Shown: piece after piece, positions 52,498-62,224 of the stretch
Numbering within the stretch: the first letter of the stretch is position 1
How the letters are laid out: each line of letters begins with the position of its first letter
Assembly: GCF_024707125.1 (NCBI RefSeq)
Contig: NZ_JANQAH010000002.1
Span: 1-64,000 of the forward strand
Reading direction: 5' to 3'
From: Devosia sp.
Lineage (GTDB): Bacteria > Pseudomonadota > Alphaproteobacteria > Rhizobiales > Devosiaceae
DNA length: 64,000 nucleotides
Notes under the pieces: generated by a model
The model's input: only the letters and a program-made list of their open reading frames with translations
Database searches by the model: none
What the model was told of the DNA's origin: nothing
Position numbers and translations under genes: made by a program

Positions 52498-53546
52498 CCA
52501 AATAGCCAACCGCGCTTGAACTTGTAGAAGACGTGCAGCCCGATCTGGGTCACCTTTTCCATGCGCGGGGCCCAGGTGGGGCGCACATAGGTCGCGTGGT
52601 AGTGCGTGGCAGTGCCCACTTCGGTCAGATAGAGTTCGCCATTGAGATAGCGGTCGGCAATGTCCTCGGCCTGGACCCAGGGCTCACGCTCGCTGATCAC
52701 TTCCGGAATACCGTCGCAAGCGAAGGAGAACTGGCAAGCGTTGCGCTTGTTCTGGTTCTGGAACACCACGCCGCAAATGGTATCGGGATAGCGATGATCC
52801 TTCACCCGGTTCATCACCACTTGCGCCACGGCAACCTGGCCGCGATAGGCCTCGCCACGGGCCTCAAAATAGATAGCGGTCGCCAGGCACCATTTTTCGC
52901 GGTCCGAAACCTCAACCGGTGCCGTCGTCGAATAGGCCCCGGTTACCGGCGCATTGGCGCGGGCATAGGCCAGCTGTTCCGAGGCCATGGCGGGGATCGG
53001 ATCGGTCGGCGTCAGCGAGGCGGTCTGCGGCGCGATACCGGCAATGGCGTCGAGCGCCGCGGCAGTCGCCGGGTCGATTGACGCCACCGACATGCGCGGG
53101 CCCACTTCTTCGGGCGCGTCTTCAAGCTCTGCAATGCGCGACTGGCCGAGCACATTCGGATCGCCCGCCGGATCGCGCAACGAAGCAATGCGGACGCGGG
53201 CTTCCTCAAAATTCTTCGAGAAGGCAACGACATCGACGACCGGCTTGTAGCGATCGGTCTTTTCGGACCGATTGGGGCCGGTAAAGCTAATTGAATCAAA
53301 CAGATGGTCGACAGAACCGGTGATGACCGGATCGGCGCCGGAATAGCTCAGGCTCGCAAGGGCAAGGTTGGGCTTTGCAGTTTGTGTCTGGGGCAGATCA
53401 GCGGACGGGCCAAAGGCGCCGCCGGCAAGGCCTGCGTAAGCAAGGGACGCAACAACGCCCAACGCCATCGTCCTGGCGACGGGCAATCCCCGGCGAACCG
53501 CTCTAGCCGCGTGCTGACGCACGACCGGCCGGTGTGGATGGGCCAT
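52494..53546 (-). CDS. SleB-type cell wall hydrolase (Hydrolase_2)
   Basis: A 350-residue exported protein. After an N-terminal hydrophobic segment (~residues 25-45) and a long low-complexity region, residues ~215-350 form the SleB catalytic domain: EKWCLATAIYFEARGEAYRGQVAVAQVVMNRV (the Glu in FEARGE is catalytic), CQFSF and HYHATYVRP. It should cleave peptidoglycan glycan strands in the periplasm. An alphaproteobacterial cell-cycle role is possible but not shown. Confidence 0.9.
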   Translation of the reverse strand: MAHPHRPVVRQHAARAVRRGLPVARTMALGVVASLAYAGLAGGAFGPSADLPQTQTAKPNLALASLSYSGADPVITGSVDHLFDSISFTGPNRSEKTDRYKPVVDVVAFSKNFEEARVRIASLRDPAGDPNVLGQSRIAELEDAPEEVGPRMSVASIDPATAAALDAIAGIAPQTASLTPTDPIPAMASEQLAYARANAPVTGAYSTTAPVEVSDREKWCLATAIYFEARGEAYRGQVAVAQVVMNRVKDHRYPDTICGVVFQNQNKRNACQFSFACDGIPEVISEREPWVQAEDIADRYLNGELYLTEVGTATHYHATYVRPTWAPRMEKVTQIGLHVFYKFKRGWLFG

Positions 53547-53729
53547 AAACTCTACTCAACTCAACGCTACGCAACACGAACAAGACCGGCAAAAGTGACG
53601 CTAAAATGCCGACGATCGTGATGATCTCTGATTAAGGTTAGCGCCGAGTAAATAGGTAAACGGGCGCGCAAAGGGTCAAAGCGCGGCCATCAGAGGGCAG
53701 AAATGTGATTGGCGGATTTGTCGCAGTAC

Positions 53730-54290
53730 CTATGTACAGGCGGCTCGCACTGGCTCCACCTGTTCAAGCACACCGGCAAGACTGAAGCGCACGGACAAGG
53801 ACCGGGAATTGACTGGCGTCACCCGCGTCGTCAGGTTCTGCGCCCCTGCCAGCATATCGAGAAAAGCCAGTGTGTCGGCGGTCTTGTCGATCACCAGCGC
53901 CGTATTGCTGGCATTGACCAGCAGCGTGCGGCTGCGCGGCGATTGCAGATCGACCTGCAGGGTAATCCCCGCATCGCGCCCCAGCGCCGACATCGTGTTT
54001 CCCGCATAGGCAAAGGCCACGCTGAGGTTCCCCGCCTCGCAGGCAATGGTCATCGTCGCAGGCTGCCGCCCGCTCGGCCGCGCCGGGATAAGTTGTTCGG
54101 ACTCAAAGCTCACGCTCAGCGCCTCGGTCGCCCCGGCGCCATCGCGAAAGATCGCGTCATAACAGGCAAGACGCTCGCTATCGCCGCCGATGGCAGCGCA
54201 TTGCGCCCCGGACTGAGCAAAGGCCGGGGCCGCAAACATGGCGCCAAGCATAGTCAGCGTCGCGAAACCCCTGATCCCAATCACCAGCAT
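53730..54290 (-). CDS. VasI/TagO-like secreted protein
   Basis: A 186-residue exported protein with a signal peptide ending AAPAFAQ. CAAIGGDSERLACYDAIF is the signature of the VasI-like (type VI secretion-associated, PF11319) proteins, but no other T6SS gene is in the window, so it may act independently. GGGGGAT precedes the ATG. Confidence 0.72.
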   Translation of the reverse strand: MLVIGIRGFATLTMLGAMFAAPAFAQSGAQCAAIGGDSERLACYDAIFRDGAGATEALSVSFESEQLIPARPSGRQPATMTIACEAGNLSVAFAYAGNTMSALGRDAGITLQVDLQSPRSRTLLVNASNTALVIDKTADTLAFLDMLAGAQNLTTRVTPVNSRSLSVRFSLAGVLEQVEPVRAACT

Positions 54291-54383
54291 TATCCCCCCA
54301 TTAGTCTCGCTAGTCTTTTGTCACGTTCTTATATCGTGACCAATGCCCGCGATTAAAATGGCTTCATGGAAAAGTGTGGCGCG

Positions 54384-56672
54384 TCAGGTTGCCGCTTGCG
54401 CCAGCGTCAGCCGCGCCACCGGCACGCGGTAGGGCGCACAGCTGACATAGTCGACCCCAAGCCCCGAGAAGAATTTCAGCGATACCGGATCGCCTGCATG
54501 CTCCCCGCAAATGCCGATCTTCAGCCGTGGATTGGCCGCCCTGCCCCGCTGGATGGCAATGGAGATCATCTCGCCCACGCCCTTCTCGTCGATGGTGACG
54601 AAAGGGTCGCGCTCATAAATGCCCTTGCGCTGATAGACAGTGAGGAAGGTCGGCGCATCGTCGCGCGAAATGCCAAAGGTCGTCTGCGTCAGATCGTTCG
54701 TCCCGAAGGAGATGAAATCGACCATGCCGGCAATATCCCCGGCCCGAAGGCAAGCGCGCGGCAGTTCGATCATCGTCCCGAATGAGAATTTCACCTTTTC
54801 CGATTTCAAGAGGCCCGAATTGGCGACGATGGCCATGGTGCGTTCGCGCACCCAGGCGACCTCGCTGGCCGTCGACACGAAGGGAACCATCACTTCCACC
54901 GGGATCGGCTTGTTCAGCCGCTCACTGGCCTCCCGCGCCCCGGCAATCACCGCCTGCATCTGCATCTGCAGGATTTCGGGATAGGTGATGGCCAAACGCA
55001 CACCGCGATGCCCAAGCATCGGGTTCACCTCGGCAATGCGCTCAAGCCGCAGGCGCAGCGCCCGTACCGCCACGCCAAGCGACGCCGCCGTTTCCTCGAT
55101 CTCTTCATCGTTACGAGGCAAGAATTCATGCAGCGGCGGATCAAAGAGCCGCACCGTCACCGGCAGCCCCCCCATCACCGAGAACAGCGCCGAATAGTCG
55201 CCGGTCTGGAAATCAACGAGGCCATTCACTGCAAGGCTGCGCGCCTCCTCGTCTTCGGAGAGGATCATGCGTCGCAAAGCCACGAGGCGCTCGGGCGAGA
55301 AGAACATGTGCTCGGACCGCGCGAGGCCAATGCCCTCCGCACCGAAGCTCAAGGCGGTGGCAGCGGACTCAACCGTTTCCACATTGGTACGAACGGCAAT
55401 CGACCGGCTGGCATCGGACCAGCCGAGCAGCGTGCCGATATTGCCGCCAATATGGGGCTGGGCCAGCGGCAGCGTGCCGAGATAGACCGAACCATCGCTG
55501 CCATCGATGGTGAGCCGATCGCCCGGCCGCAGCTCGCGCGAACCGATGCGGCAAACCATCTCCACCGTATCAACCGACAGCGTGCGCACGCCGGCGACGC
55601 AAGGCTTGCCCGTAATACGCGCAATCACACCGGCATGGCTGGTCATGCCGCCGCGGGCGGTGAGAATGCCCGTCGCCGCCTTCATGCCCTCGATGTCGGC
55701 CGGCCCGGTCTCGTTGACCACCAGAATGCAGTGCTTGCCGCGAGCGCGCAGCCGCGCCGCATCCTCGGCAGAGAACGTAATAATGCCGCTCGCCGCGCCG
55801 GGCGAAACCCCAAGGCCCGTAGCGATCGGGGTGACATCCTCGGTCGACTTGATGCGCGGATGCAGCAATTGCGGCAGGCGATTGGGATCGACGCGGCTGA
55901 CGGCATGGTGCGGCGACCAGATCTTGTTCTGCACGCGATCGACAGCCGCCTCGAGCTCCGCCGCAGCCGAAGCCTGCACTGGCCGGGCCGAGAGGAACTG
56001 CACCTTGCCGCGATGGATGGCGACGAGGCAGGCCATGTGCCGCCCGGCCTTGGCATCGAGCAGCGAAATCAGCGAGCCGATGGATTCGGGCAGGCGCGGC
56101 AAAGCAGCACCGTTGAGCGGCGCCGGCCCCAACGCGCCCGTCGCCGCATTGCGGGTCAGAAACTGCTCAAGCTCACCCTCTGCCGTCGCCTGAATCAGCA
56201 CGATCTGCCGGGCGCGGTCATCTTCGCCGCGGAAATTCGCCCAACCACCCTGCGAAAAACCATAGCTTTCAAAGGCCTGCTTGATGGCCTTGGCCAGCGG
56301 CCTTGTCGGGTCGACGGAATCCTCGGGCGCCGTCGGCGCGGCTATGCCGGTGCGCGCCGGCTGCAACCCGCTATTGTGGCTGGCGGCCGACGTGCGCACA
56401 ACTAGCATGGGCGCCTTGCCATCCTTGGCCACGAGCTTGAAGAGGCAAGCGATCCAATGGGTCCGCAGTCGCGCATCGAGCCGGGTCCGCTCGGCCTGCA
56501 GTGCCTCCCAGGCGGCACGCGTGATCGCGATGGTCGGAACCGTCGGAAAACCGGCCTCGCCGACGCGGAAAATCCAGCGGGCCTTGCCGGCCAGCAGCTT
56601 CAATTGGGCGGCGGTGAGGTTTGCCTTCCCCTCGGCAGGGGCAATCGCAAACATTTCCTGCGCAAGACTCAC
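54384..56672 (-). CDS. PPDK-like PEP-utilising protein with shortened ATP-grasp region
   Basis: A 762-residue relative of pyruvate phosphate dikinase (usually ~880-900). The phosphohistidine domain is intact (ILTARGGMTSHAGVIAR near residue 340) and so is the PEP-binding barrel (GLARSEHMFF, RLFDPPLHEFLP, SFGTNDLTQTTFG, CGEHAGDP). The N-terminal third, normally the ATP-binding domain, is about 120 residues shorter and hard to align. It is therefore a paralog of uncertain activity rather than the standard PpdK. Not in an operon. Confidence 0.87.
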   Translation of the reverse strand: MSLAQEMFAIAPAEGKANLTAAQLKLLAGKARWIFRVGEAGFPTVPTIAITRAAWEALQAERTRLDARLRTHWIACLFKLVAKDGKAPMLVVRTSAASHNSGLQPARTGIAAPTAPEDSVDPTRPLAKAIKQAFESYGFSQGGWANFRGEDDRARQIVLIQATAEGELEQFLTRNAATGALGPAPLNGAALPRLPESIGSLISLLDAKAGRHMACLVAIHRGKVQFLSARPVQASAAAELEAAVDRVQNKIWSPHHAVSRVDPNRLPQLLHPRIKSTEDVTPIATGLGVSPGAASGIITFSAEDAARLRARGKHCILVVNETGPADIEGMKAATGILTARGGMTSHAGVIARITGKPCVAGVRTLSVDTVEMVCRIGSRELRPGDRLTIDGSDGSVYLGTLPLAQPHIGGNIGTLLGWSDASRSIAVRTNVETVESAATALSFGAEGIGLARSEHMFFSPERLVALRRMILSEDEEARSLAVNGLVDFQTGDYSALFSVMGGLPVTVRLFDPPLHEFLPRNDEEIEETAASLGVAVRALRLRLERIAEVNPMLGHRGVRLAITYPEILQMQMQAVIAGAREASERLNKPIPVEVMVPFVSTASEVAWVRERTMAIVANSGLLKSEKVKFSFGTMIELPRACLRAGDIAGMVDFISFGTNDLTQTTFGISRDDAPTFLTVYQRKGIYERDPFVTIDEKGVGEMISIAIQRGRAANPRLKIGICGEHAGDPVSLKFFSGLGVDYVSCAPYRVPVARLTLAQAAT

Positions 56673-56776
56673 CGTAAAACCGTCCCTGACATCATTGTGA
56701 CCTCATACTGCCTCAGGCTTCGGTGCGGCTGCAACAGCACTTGACTTGGCCCGAAGCGGAAAGCATCTGATCTCTC

Positions 56777-57748
56777 ATGGAAAAACGGCCACACCTCGAC
56801 ATTCTGTTATGCGCGCCGCGCGGATTCTGCGCAGGCGTCGATCGCGCCATCCAGATCGTGGAGCTGGCGCTGCAGAAATACGGCGCTCCCGTCTATGTGC
56901 GCCATGCCATCGTGCATAATAAATACGTGGTGGAAGGGCTTAAGGCCAAGGGCGCGGTCTTTGTCGAAGAGCTCGACGAGATCCCCGAGACCGAAGCCCC
57001 GGTGGTGTTTTCGGCCCATGGCGTGCCCAAAAGCGTGCCGGCCGATGCCAAATCGCGAAATATGTTCTTCCTCGATGCCACCTGCCCGCTCGTGAGCAAG
57101 GTGCATGTGGAAGCCTCGCGCCACTTCGACGAAGGCCACGAAATCGTTCTTATTGGTCATGCCGGTCACCCCGAAGTGATCGGCACGATGGGCCAGTTGC
57201 CCGAAGGCGCCGTCACGCTCATCGAGACCGTGGCCGACGCCAATGTCTTCACGCCCAAAAAACCCGAGACGCTCGCTTTCGTGACGCAGACAACGCTCAG
57301 CGTCGATGACACGCGCGAAATCGTCGCGGCGCTGCGTGCGCGCTTCCCGTCCATCAACGGACCGCACAAGGAAGACATCTGCTACGCCACCACCAATCGC
57401 CAGGAATCGATCAAGGCCGTGGCGCCGCTGGTGGACGCGATGATCGTTGTCGGTTCGCCGCATTCGTCCAATTCGCAGCGCCTTGTCGAAGTGGCCCTCC
57501 GCAGCGGCTGCAAGGTCGCGACCCTCGTCGACCGCGCCAGCGAAATCGACTGGTCGCTCTATGGCGATATCAAGTCCCTCGGCGTCAGCGCCGGTGCCTC
57601 GGCGCCGGAAAGCCTCGTCGAAGAAGTGATCGACGCCTTTGCCGCACGTTATGACGTTGCGGTCGAGACCAAGACCACGGCCGAAGAAAACATCGCCTTC
57701 AACATCCCCAAAGTGCTGCGCAATCTCGAAGTGGCCTCGGGGCGATGA
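56777..57748 (+). CDS. ispH: IspH (LytB), HMBPP reductase
   Basis: A 323-residue [4Fe-4S] enzyme producing IPP and DMAPP, last step of the MEP isoprenoid pathway. The cluster cysteines are in [11 protein letters not shown] (Cys18), DATCPLVSK (~102) and [10 protein letters not shown] (~203). [11 protein letters not shown] and [14 protein letters not shown] are also conserved. It is coupled by ATGA to the GNAT gene, and that in turn to rnhA, an ispH-GNAT-rnhA operon. Confidence 0.96.
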   Translation: MEKRPHLDILLCAPRGFCAGVDRAIQIVELALQKYGAPVYVRHAIVHNKYVVEGLKAKGAVFVEELDEIPETEAPVVFSAHGVPKSVPADAKSRNMFFLDATCPLVSKVHVEASRHFDEGHEIVLIGHAGHPEVIGTMGQLPEGAVTLIETVADANVFTPKKPETLAFVTQTTLSVDDTREIVAALRARFPSINGPHKEDICYATTNRQESIKAVAPLVDAMIVVGSPHSSNSQRLVEVALRSGCKVATLVDRASEIDWSLYGDIKSLGVSAGASAPESLVEEVIDAFAARYDVAVETKTTAEENIAFNIPKVLRNLEVASGR

Positions 57749-58263
57749 TCCCACTCCACGCGCTGGAGACTGACCGGCTGCGGCTCGTGCCCTGGCGCGA
57801 CGACCTTGTCGATCCGCTCTGGGCCATGCATGCCAATCCCGAGGTCGCGCGCTATCTCGATGCGCAGGGCCGCGTCTATGACAGAGCCAAGGCCGTCGAG
57901 CGTATCGCCGGCTGGCGCCTCGAATATGCCGATCACGGCATCGGCAAGTTTGCCATCGAGCGAAAGAGCGACGGCGCCTTTATCGGGCGCGCCGGCTTTT
58001 CGCCCTTCGAAGGCGAGCCGGAAATCGGCTATTCGCTGGCCCCAGAGCACTGGAACCAGGGCTATGCCAGCGAGATCGCGCTGGGCCTCCGCAACTGGTT
58101 CTTCGCCAATCGCCCCGAAAACCATTTCATCGGTTTTGCCCATATGCAAAACGCTGCCTCGCGGCGCGTGCTTGAAAAGATCGGCATGATCGAGACACAT
58201 CAGGGAAACGTGGCCGACATGCCGCATCAGTTCTACATCCTGCGCCGGGGGCCAAGCGCATGA
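57745..58263 (+). CDS. GNAT-family N-acetyltransferase (RimJ/RimL-like)
   Basis: A 172-residue acetyltransferase. [31 protein letters not shown] (acetyl-CoA loop) and [13 protein letters not shown] are typical of the RimJ/RimL group. The substrate is unknown. It overlaps ispH and rnhA by four bases each, so expression is tightly coupled. Confidence 0.9.
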   Translation: MIPLHALETDRLRLVPWRDDLVDPLWAMHANPEVARYLDAQGRVYDRAKAVERIAGWRLEYADHGIGKFAIERKSDGAFIGRAGFSPFEGEPEIGYSLAPEHWNQGYASEIALGLRNWFFANRPENHFIGFAHMQNAASRRVLEKIGMIETHQGNVADMPHQFYILRRGPSA

Positions 58264-58733
58264 GCACTTCCGTCATCATCCACACCGACGGCGCCTGTTC
58301 GGGCAATCCCGGCCCCGGCGGCTGGGGCGCCATTTTGCAGTTCGGCCAGCACCGCAAGGAGCTCAAGGGCGGCGAGGCGCTGACCACGAACAACAAGATG
58401 GAGCTGACCGCCGCCATCGAGGCGCTCAACGCCCTCTCCCGCCCCTGCGCGGTCGAACTTCACACCGACAGCCAATATGTGAAGAACGGCGTCCAGAGCT
58501 GGATTCACGGCTGGAAGAAAAACGGCTGGAAAACAGCCGACAAGAAGCCGGTGAAAAATGTCGAACTCTGGCAGGCGCTCGACGAAGCCACCAAGCGCCA
58601 CCAGATTTCCTGGCACTGGGTCAAGGGCCACGCCGGCGACGAACTTAACGAACGCGCCGACGAACTGGCCCGCGAAGGCATGGCGCCCTTCAAGCAGAAG
58701 AAGGCGCCCGAGAGCTTTGCGCCGCCGTTCTGA
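58260..58733 (+). CDS. rnhA: RnhA, ribonuclease HI
   Basis: A 157-residue RNase H that cuts RNA in RNA-DNA hybrids. The catalytic carboxylates are in [40 protein letters not shown] and [11 protein letters not shown]. The basic protrusion [10 protein letters not shown] is present. Coupled to the GNAT gene by ATGA; followed by repeat A5. Confidence 0.96.
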   Translation: MSTSVIIHTDGACSGNPGPGGWGAILQFGQHRKELKGGEALTTNNKMELTAAIEALNALSRPCAVELHTDSQYVKNGVQSWIHGWKKNGWKTADKKPVKNVELWQALDEATKRHQISWHWVKGHAGDELNERADELAREGMAPFKQKKAPESFAPPF

Positions 58734-58760
58734 CGGCCACACCCGCCTCAAAAGCTCGAT

Positions 58761-58832
58761 GTCATCCCCGCGAAAGCGGGGATCTCTGTTTCGGGCGCAT
58801 GAAGAGAGATTCCCGCTTTCGCGGGAATGACG
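58761..58832. repeat. Palindromic intergenic repeat, family A copy 5
   Basis: GTCATCCCCGCGAAAGCGGG and GATTCCCGCTTTCGCGGGAA arms ending TGACG, with a ~25-base centre. It lies between convergent rnhA and DUF808 genes. Confidence 0.9.
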
Positions 58833-58850
58833 TCGTGACTGGCGAGACGC

Positions 58851-59831
58851 CTAAGCCCGCTTCGGCAGCAAGCCCTTGATCGCCTTCAAGCTCGGCGCAA
58901 TGACATAGCCCGCCACCGGGATCAGCAGCGCGCCGAGGATCAGGCCGATAAAGAAGTCCACGAAGGCCGTCGCGAACCAGCCGGCAAACCCGGCAATGGC
59001 CGGGAAAGTGTGCTCAGCCCAATGAGCCGCCGTTTCGATGACGATTTCCGGTCCGGTAAAGCCGAACTCATAGAGACCATGCGCCACGATTGAGCCACCA
59101 ACCCAGGTCATCGCCGCGGTACCGACAATGCTCAACACCTGCATGAAATAGGGCATGCCGACCACAAGTCCGCGGCCAAAGCCACGACCGACCGGCGTGC
59201 GGCCATTGCGGGCCATGAACACCCCGAAATCGTCGCCTTTGACGATCAGCGCCACGGCCCCATAGACGATCACCGTGATACCGACACCGGCCACCGCCAA
59301 AATGGCGGCGCGGGTCCAGAAATCGGGCACTTCGATGGCCGCAAGGATAATGGTCATGATCTCGGCCGAAAGAATAAAATCGGTCTGGATCGCGCCGGCG
59401 ACCTTCTTGTCCTCAAGGCTCTGCGGATTGAGCGCAGCCGGCTCCAACGAGGCCTCATGATGCTCGGCTTCATGCGGGGCGAGCATATGGAAAATCTTCT
59501 CGGCGCCTTCATAGCAAAGGTAGGCACCGCCGATCATCAGCAGCGGCGTGATCAGCCAGGGCGCAAAAAAGCTCAGCAGCAGCGCCGCCGGCAGCAGGAA
59601 CAGCAGCTTGTTCTTGACCGAGCCCCAGGCAATCTTGCCCACGATGGGCAATTCGCGATCGGCGGTAAAACCCTGCACGTAGTTCGGGGTCACCGCCGCA
59701 TCGTCGATGACAGCCCCAGCCGCCTTGACCCCGGCCTTGGCCGCCTGTCCGGCCACGTCATCCAGCGACGCGGCCGCGACCTTCACGAGGCCGGCCACAT
59801 CATCAAGCAAAGCAAGAAGGCCGACGCTCAT
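58851..59831 (-). CDS. DUF808 membrane protein (YedI-like)
   Basis: A 326-residue inner-membrane protein of the DUF808/YedI family. The N-terminus LALLDDVAGLVKVAAASLDD is diagnostic, and GGAYLCYEGAEK is conserved. Around six hydrophobic spans. AAGGAAAC lies before the ATG. Function unknown. The gene follows glyS in the same direction with an 11-base gap, so it is probably cotranscribed. Confidence 0.9.
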   Translation of the reverse strand: MSVGLLALLDDVAGLVKVAAASLDDVAGQAAKAGVKAAGAVIDDAAVTPNYVQGFTADRELPIVGKIAWGSVKNKLLFLLPAALLLSFFAPWLITPLLMIGGAYLCYEGAEKIFHMLAPHEAEHHEASLEPAALNPQSLEDKKVAGAIQTDFILSAEIMTIILAAIEVPDFWTRAAILAVAGVGITVIVYGAVALIVKGDDFGVFMARNGRTPVGRGFGRGLVVGMPYFMQVLSIVGTAAMTWVGGSIVAHGLYEFGFTGPEIVIETAAHWAEHTFPAIAGFAGWFATAFVDFFIGLILGALLIPVAGYVIAPSLKAIKGLLPKRA

Positions 59832-59842
59832 CTTTTGTTTCC

Positions 59843-62131
59843 TTAACCGGCGACTTTGCCGAAATCGGCCACGAGATGCATGGTGTCGCGCAGCCGCGCG
59901 AGCAGGTTCAGGCGATTGGTACGCACGGCCGGATCGGCATCGTTGACGAGCACGGCCGTAAAGAACGCATCCACCGGCGCGCGGAGCGTGGCCAACTCGC
60001 CCATGGCGCCCTTGTAGTCGTCCTTGCCAACGTGGCTCGCGACAGAAGCGTGGACAGCATCAACGGCAAATGCCAACGCCTCTTCCTCGGCCAGCTTCAG
60101 CGCCGCCTGATCGACCGCGCCGGCATAGGATTTTCCATCCTTCTTCTCTTCGGCCGCCAGGATATTGGCAGCACGGCGATAGCCGGCGAGAAGGTTCTTG
60201 CCATCGTCGCTCGACAGCAGGCTAGACAGCGCCTCGGCCCGCTGGGTGATCTGCAGGATGTCATTGCTCTCGGCGGAGATAACGGCATCGACCAGATCAT
60301 GCCGCGCACCAGCATCGCGCAGCGACACCTTTAAGCGGTCATGGAAGAAAGCGAGAAGGCCACTGCAAATAGATACTGTTGAAACAAAAGTGCCAATGAC
60401 ATCGGCATCTGCGACGCTGCTCTTGAACCCCACGGTGCCGGACGTATCGTGTTTCTCGTCGTCTCGGACCACATAGAAGTCTGCGGAATCCGGAACGGAG
60501 GTTTTGAACCGACCGTCTTCAGTAAAAGCGGCGGTGATGGTCACAAGTCCCACATCCCCGTCGTCAAAATACACGAGAAGATTGCCTCGCTGCATGCCAA
60601 GAATAGTCAGATGATATGCTTTGCGCAGTAGATCTGTTAGAGACAAACTGAGCCCGTTCTCGGTGACGATACGGATCACACCAAGCGCCGCACGACGCAG
60701 CGCGAAGGGGTCACGCGAGCCGGTCGGCTTTTCGTCGATCGACCAGAAACTCGACAGCACGTTGAGCTTGTCGGCCAGCGCCACGGCGATGGAAACGGGC
60801 TCGGTCGGCACGCGGTCCGAGGGACCGACGGGCTTATAGTGCAGCTCCAGCGCATTAGCGATTTCCGCCGGCTCGCCCTGCGCCGTCGCGTAGTAGCGCC
60901 CCATCAGCCCCTGCAATTCCGGGAATTCGCCGACCATGCCGGTGACGAGATCGGCCTTGGCGAGCATGGCGGCACGCTTGGTCTTTTCGACATCGGCGCC
61001 CACGAGCGGCGCGATTTCGGCCGCGAGTTTCACCAGCCGTTCGACCATGGCGAACTGCGTGCCGAGCTTGGCGTGGAACACCATGTCTTCGAGCTTGGGC
61101 AGGCCGTGCTCGAGAGGAATGGCGAGGTCGCCCTGATAGAAGAAGGCGGCGTCCGACAGGCGCGCGCGGATAACACGCTCATTGCCGGCCACAACCACCG
61201 CGCCGCCATCAGACGGAATGGTGTTGGCGGTGATGATGAAATTCGGCGCCAGTTTCCCAGAGGCATCGCGCAGGCAGAAACACTTCTGGTTGGCGCGAAT
61301 GGTGGCAATGATGACTTCTTCGGGAAGCTTCAGGAATTCGGGATCGAACGACCCCACCATCACATTGGGCCACTCGACGAGACCGGCCACCTCTTCCAGC
61401 AGGCCCTCGTCATGAATGACGGTCAGCCCCTGCGCGAAGGCAAGCTGGTCGGCATCGCCGCGGATGATGTCCTTGCGGCGATCGATATCGAGCACGACCT
61501 TGGCGCGCTCAAGCGCAGTCACATAGTCGTCGAAGCGCTTTACGCGGATGGCAGCGGGCGCCAGGAAGCGATGGCCGAACGTCGTCTGGCCCGCTTCGAT
61601 CTGGTTGGATGCGAAGGGCACGACGACCGGCTCATCATTGTCGGTGCCAAAAGTCGCGGTGATGGCGCGCAGCGGACGCACCCAGTTGAAATTGCCCGAG
61701 CCCCAGCGCATCGACTTGGCCCAGGGGAAATCCGTCAGAATTTTCGGCAGGATGCCCGAAAGCAGTTCCACCGCATCGGCGCCCGGCTTGTTGATCACGG
61801 CGACATAAAAGTCGCCCTTCTTGGGATCGCTCTCGACCTTGGCCTCTTCGAGCGAAGAGAGCCCCGCCGAACGCAGGAAGCCATCGATGGCCGGTTGCGG
61901 CGCACCAACCTTGGGGCCCTTCTTTTCCTCGCGCGTATCGGGCGAGCGCACCGGCAGGCCCGATACGGTCAGCGCCAGGCGGCGCGGCGTCGCAAAGGCG
62001 CGGGCGCCCTCATAGACGAGACCCGCATCGACCAGGGCATTGGTCACGGCTTTCTTGAGGTCTTCGGCAGCGCGCCGCTGGAAGCGGGCGGGAATTTCCT
62101 CGGAGAAGAGTTCGAGCAGGAGTTCGGGCAT
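59843..62131 (-). CDS. glyS: GlyS, glycyl-tRNA synthetase beta subunit
   Basis: A 762-residue beta subunit of the tetrameric glycyl-tRNA synthetase; the catalytic alpha subunit glyQ is not in the window. It starts [21 protein letters not shown], the beta-subunit signature; [24 protein letters not shown] and [12 protein letters not shown] are conserved. The internal ATG at 62131 is chosen since family members start there. It is some 65-70 residues longer than E. coli GlyS because of a stretch at ~60355-60625 with lower GC. Confidence 0.94.
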   Translation of the reverse strand: MPELLLELFSEEIPARFQRRAAEDLKKAVTNALVDAGLVYEGARAFATPRRLALTVSGLPVRSPDTREEKKGPKVGAPQPAIDGFLRSAGLSSLEEAKVESDPKKGDFYVAVINKPGADAVELLSGILPKILTDFPWAKSMRWGSGNFNWVRPLRAITATFGTDNDEPVVVPFASNQIEAGQTTFGHRFLAPAAIRVKRFDDYVTALERAKVVLDIDRRKDIIRGDADQLAFAQGLTVIHDEGLLEEVAGLVEWPNVMVGSFDPEFLKLPEEVIIATIRANQKCFCLRDASGKLAPNFIITANTIPSDGGAVVVAGNERVIRARLSDAAFFYQGDLAIPLEHGLPKLEDMVFHAKLGTQFAMVERLVKLAAEIAPLVGADVEKTKRAAMLAKADLVTGMVGEFPELQGLMGRYYATAQGEPAEIANALELHYKPVGPSDRVPTEPVSIAVALADKLNVLSSFWSIDEKPTGSRDPFALRRAALGVIRIVTENGLSLSLTDLLRKAYHLTILGMQRGNLLVYFDDGDVGLVTITAAFTEDGRFKTSVPDSADFYVVRDDEKHDTSGTVGFKSSVADADVIGTFVSTVSICSGLLAFFHDRLKVSLRDAGARHDLVDAVISAESNDILQITQRAEALSSLLSSDDGKNLLAGYRRAANILAAEEKKDGKSYAGAVDQAALKLAEEEALAFAVDAVHASVASHVGKDDYKGAMGELATLRAPVDAFFTAVLVNDADPAVRTNRLNLLARLRDTMHLVADFGKVAG

Positions 62132-62224
62132 GAGGGGCAACCGGATTTCGAAGGCGTAGGGGTGATTAGCGTGGCGCGGCGGGCCTGTCCACATGGACGA
62201 GGCAGAGGAGCGGAAGAATTGGCA

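Noticed and set aside
53730..54290. Type VI secretion locus
   Set aside because: Only a VasI-like protein is present; no tss genes in the window.
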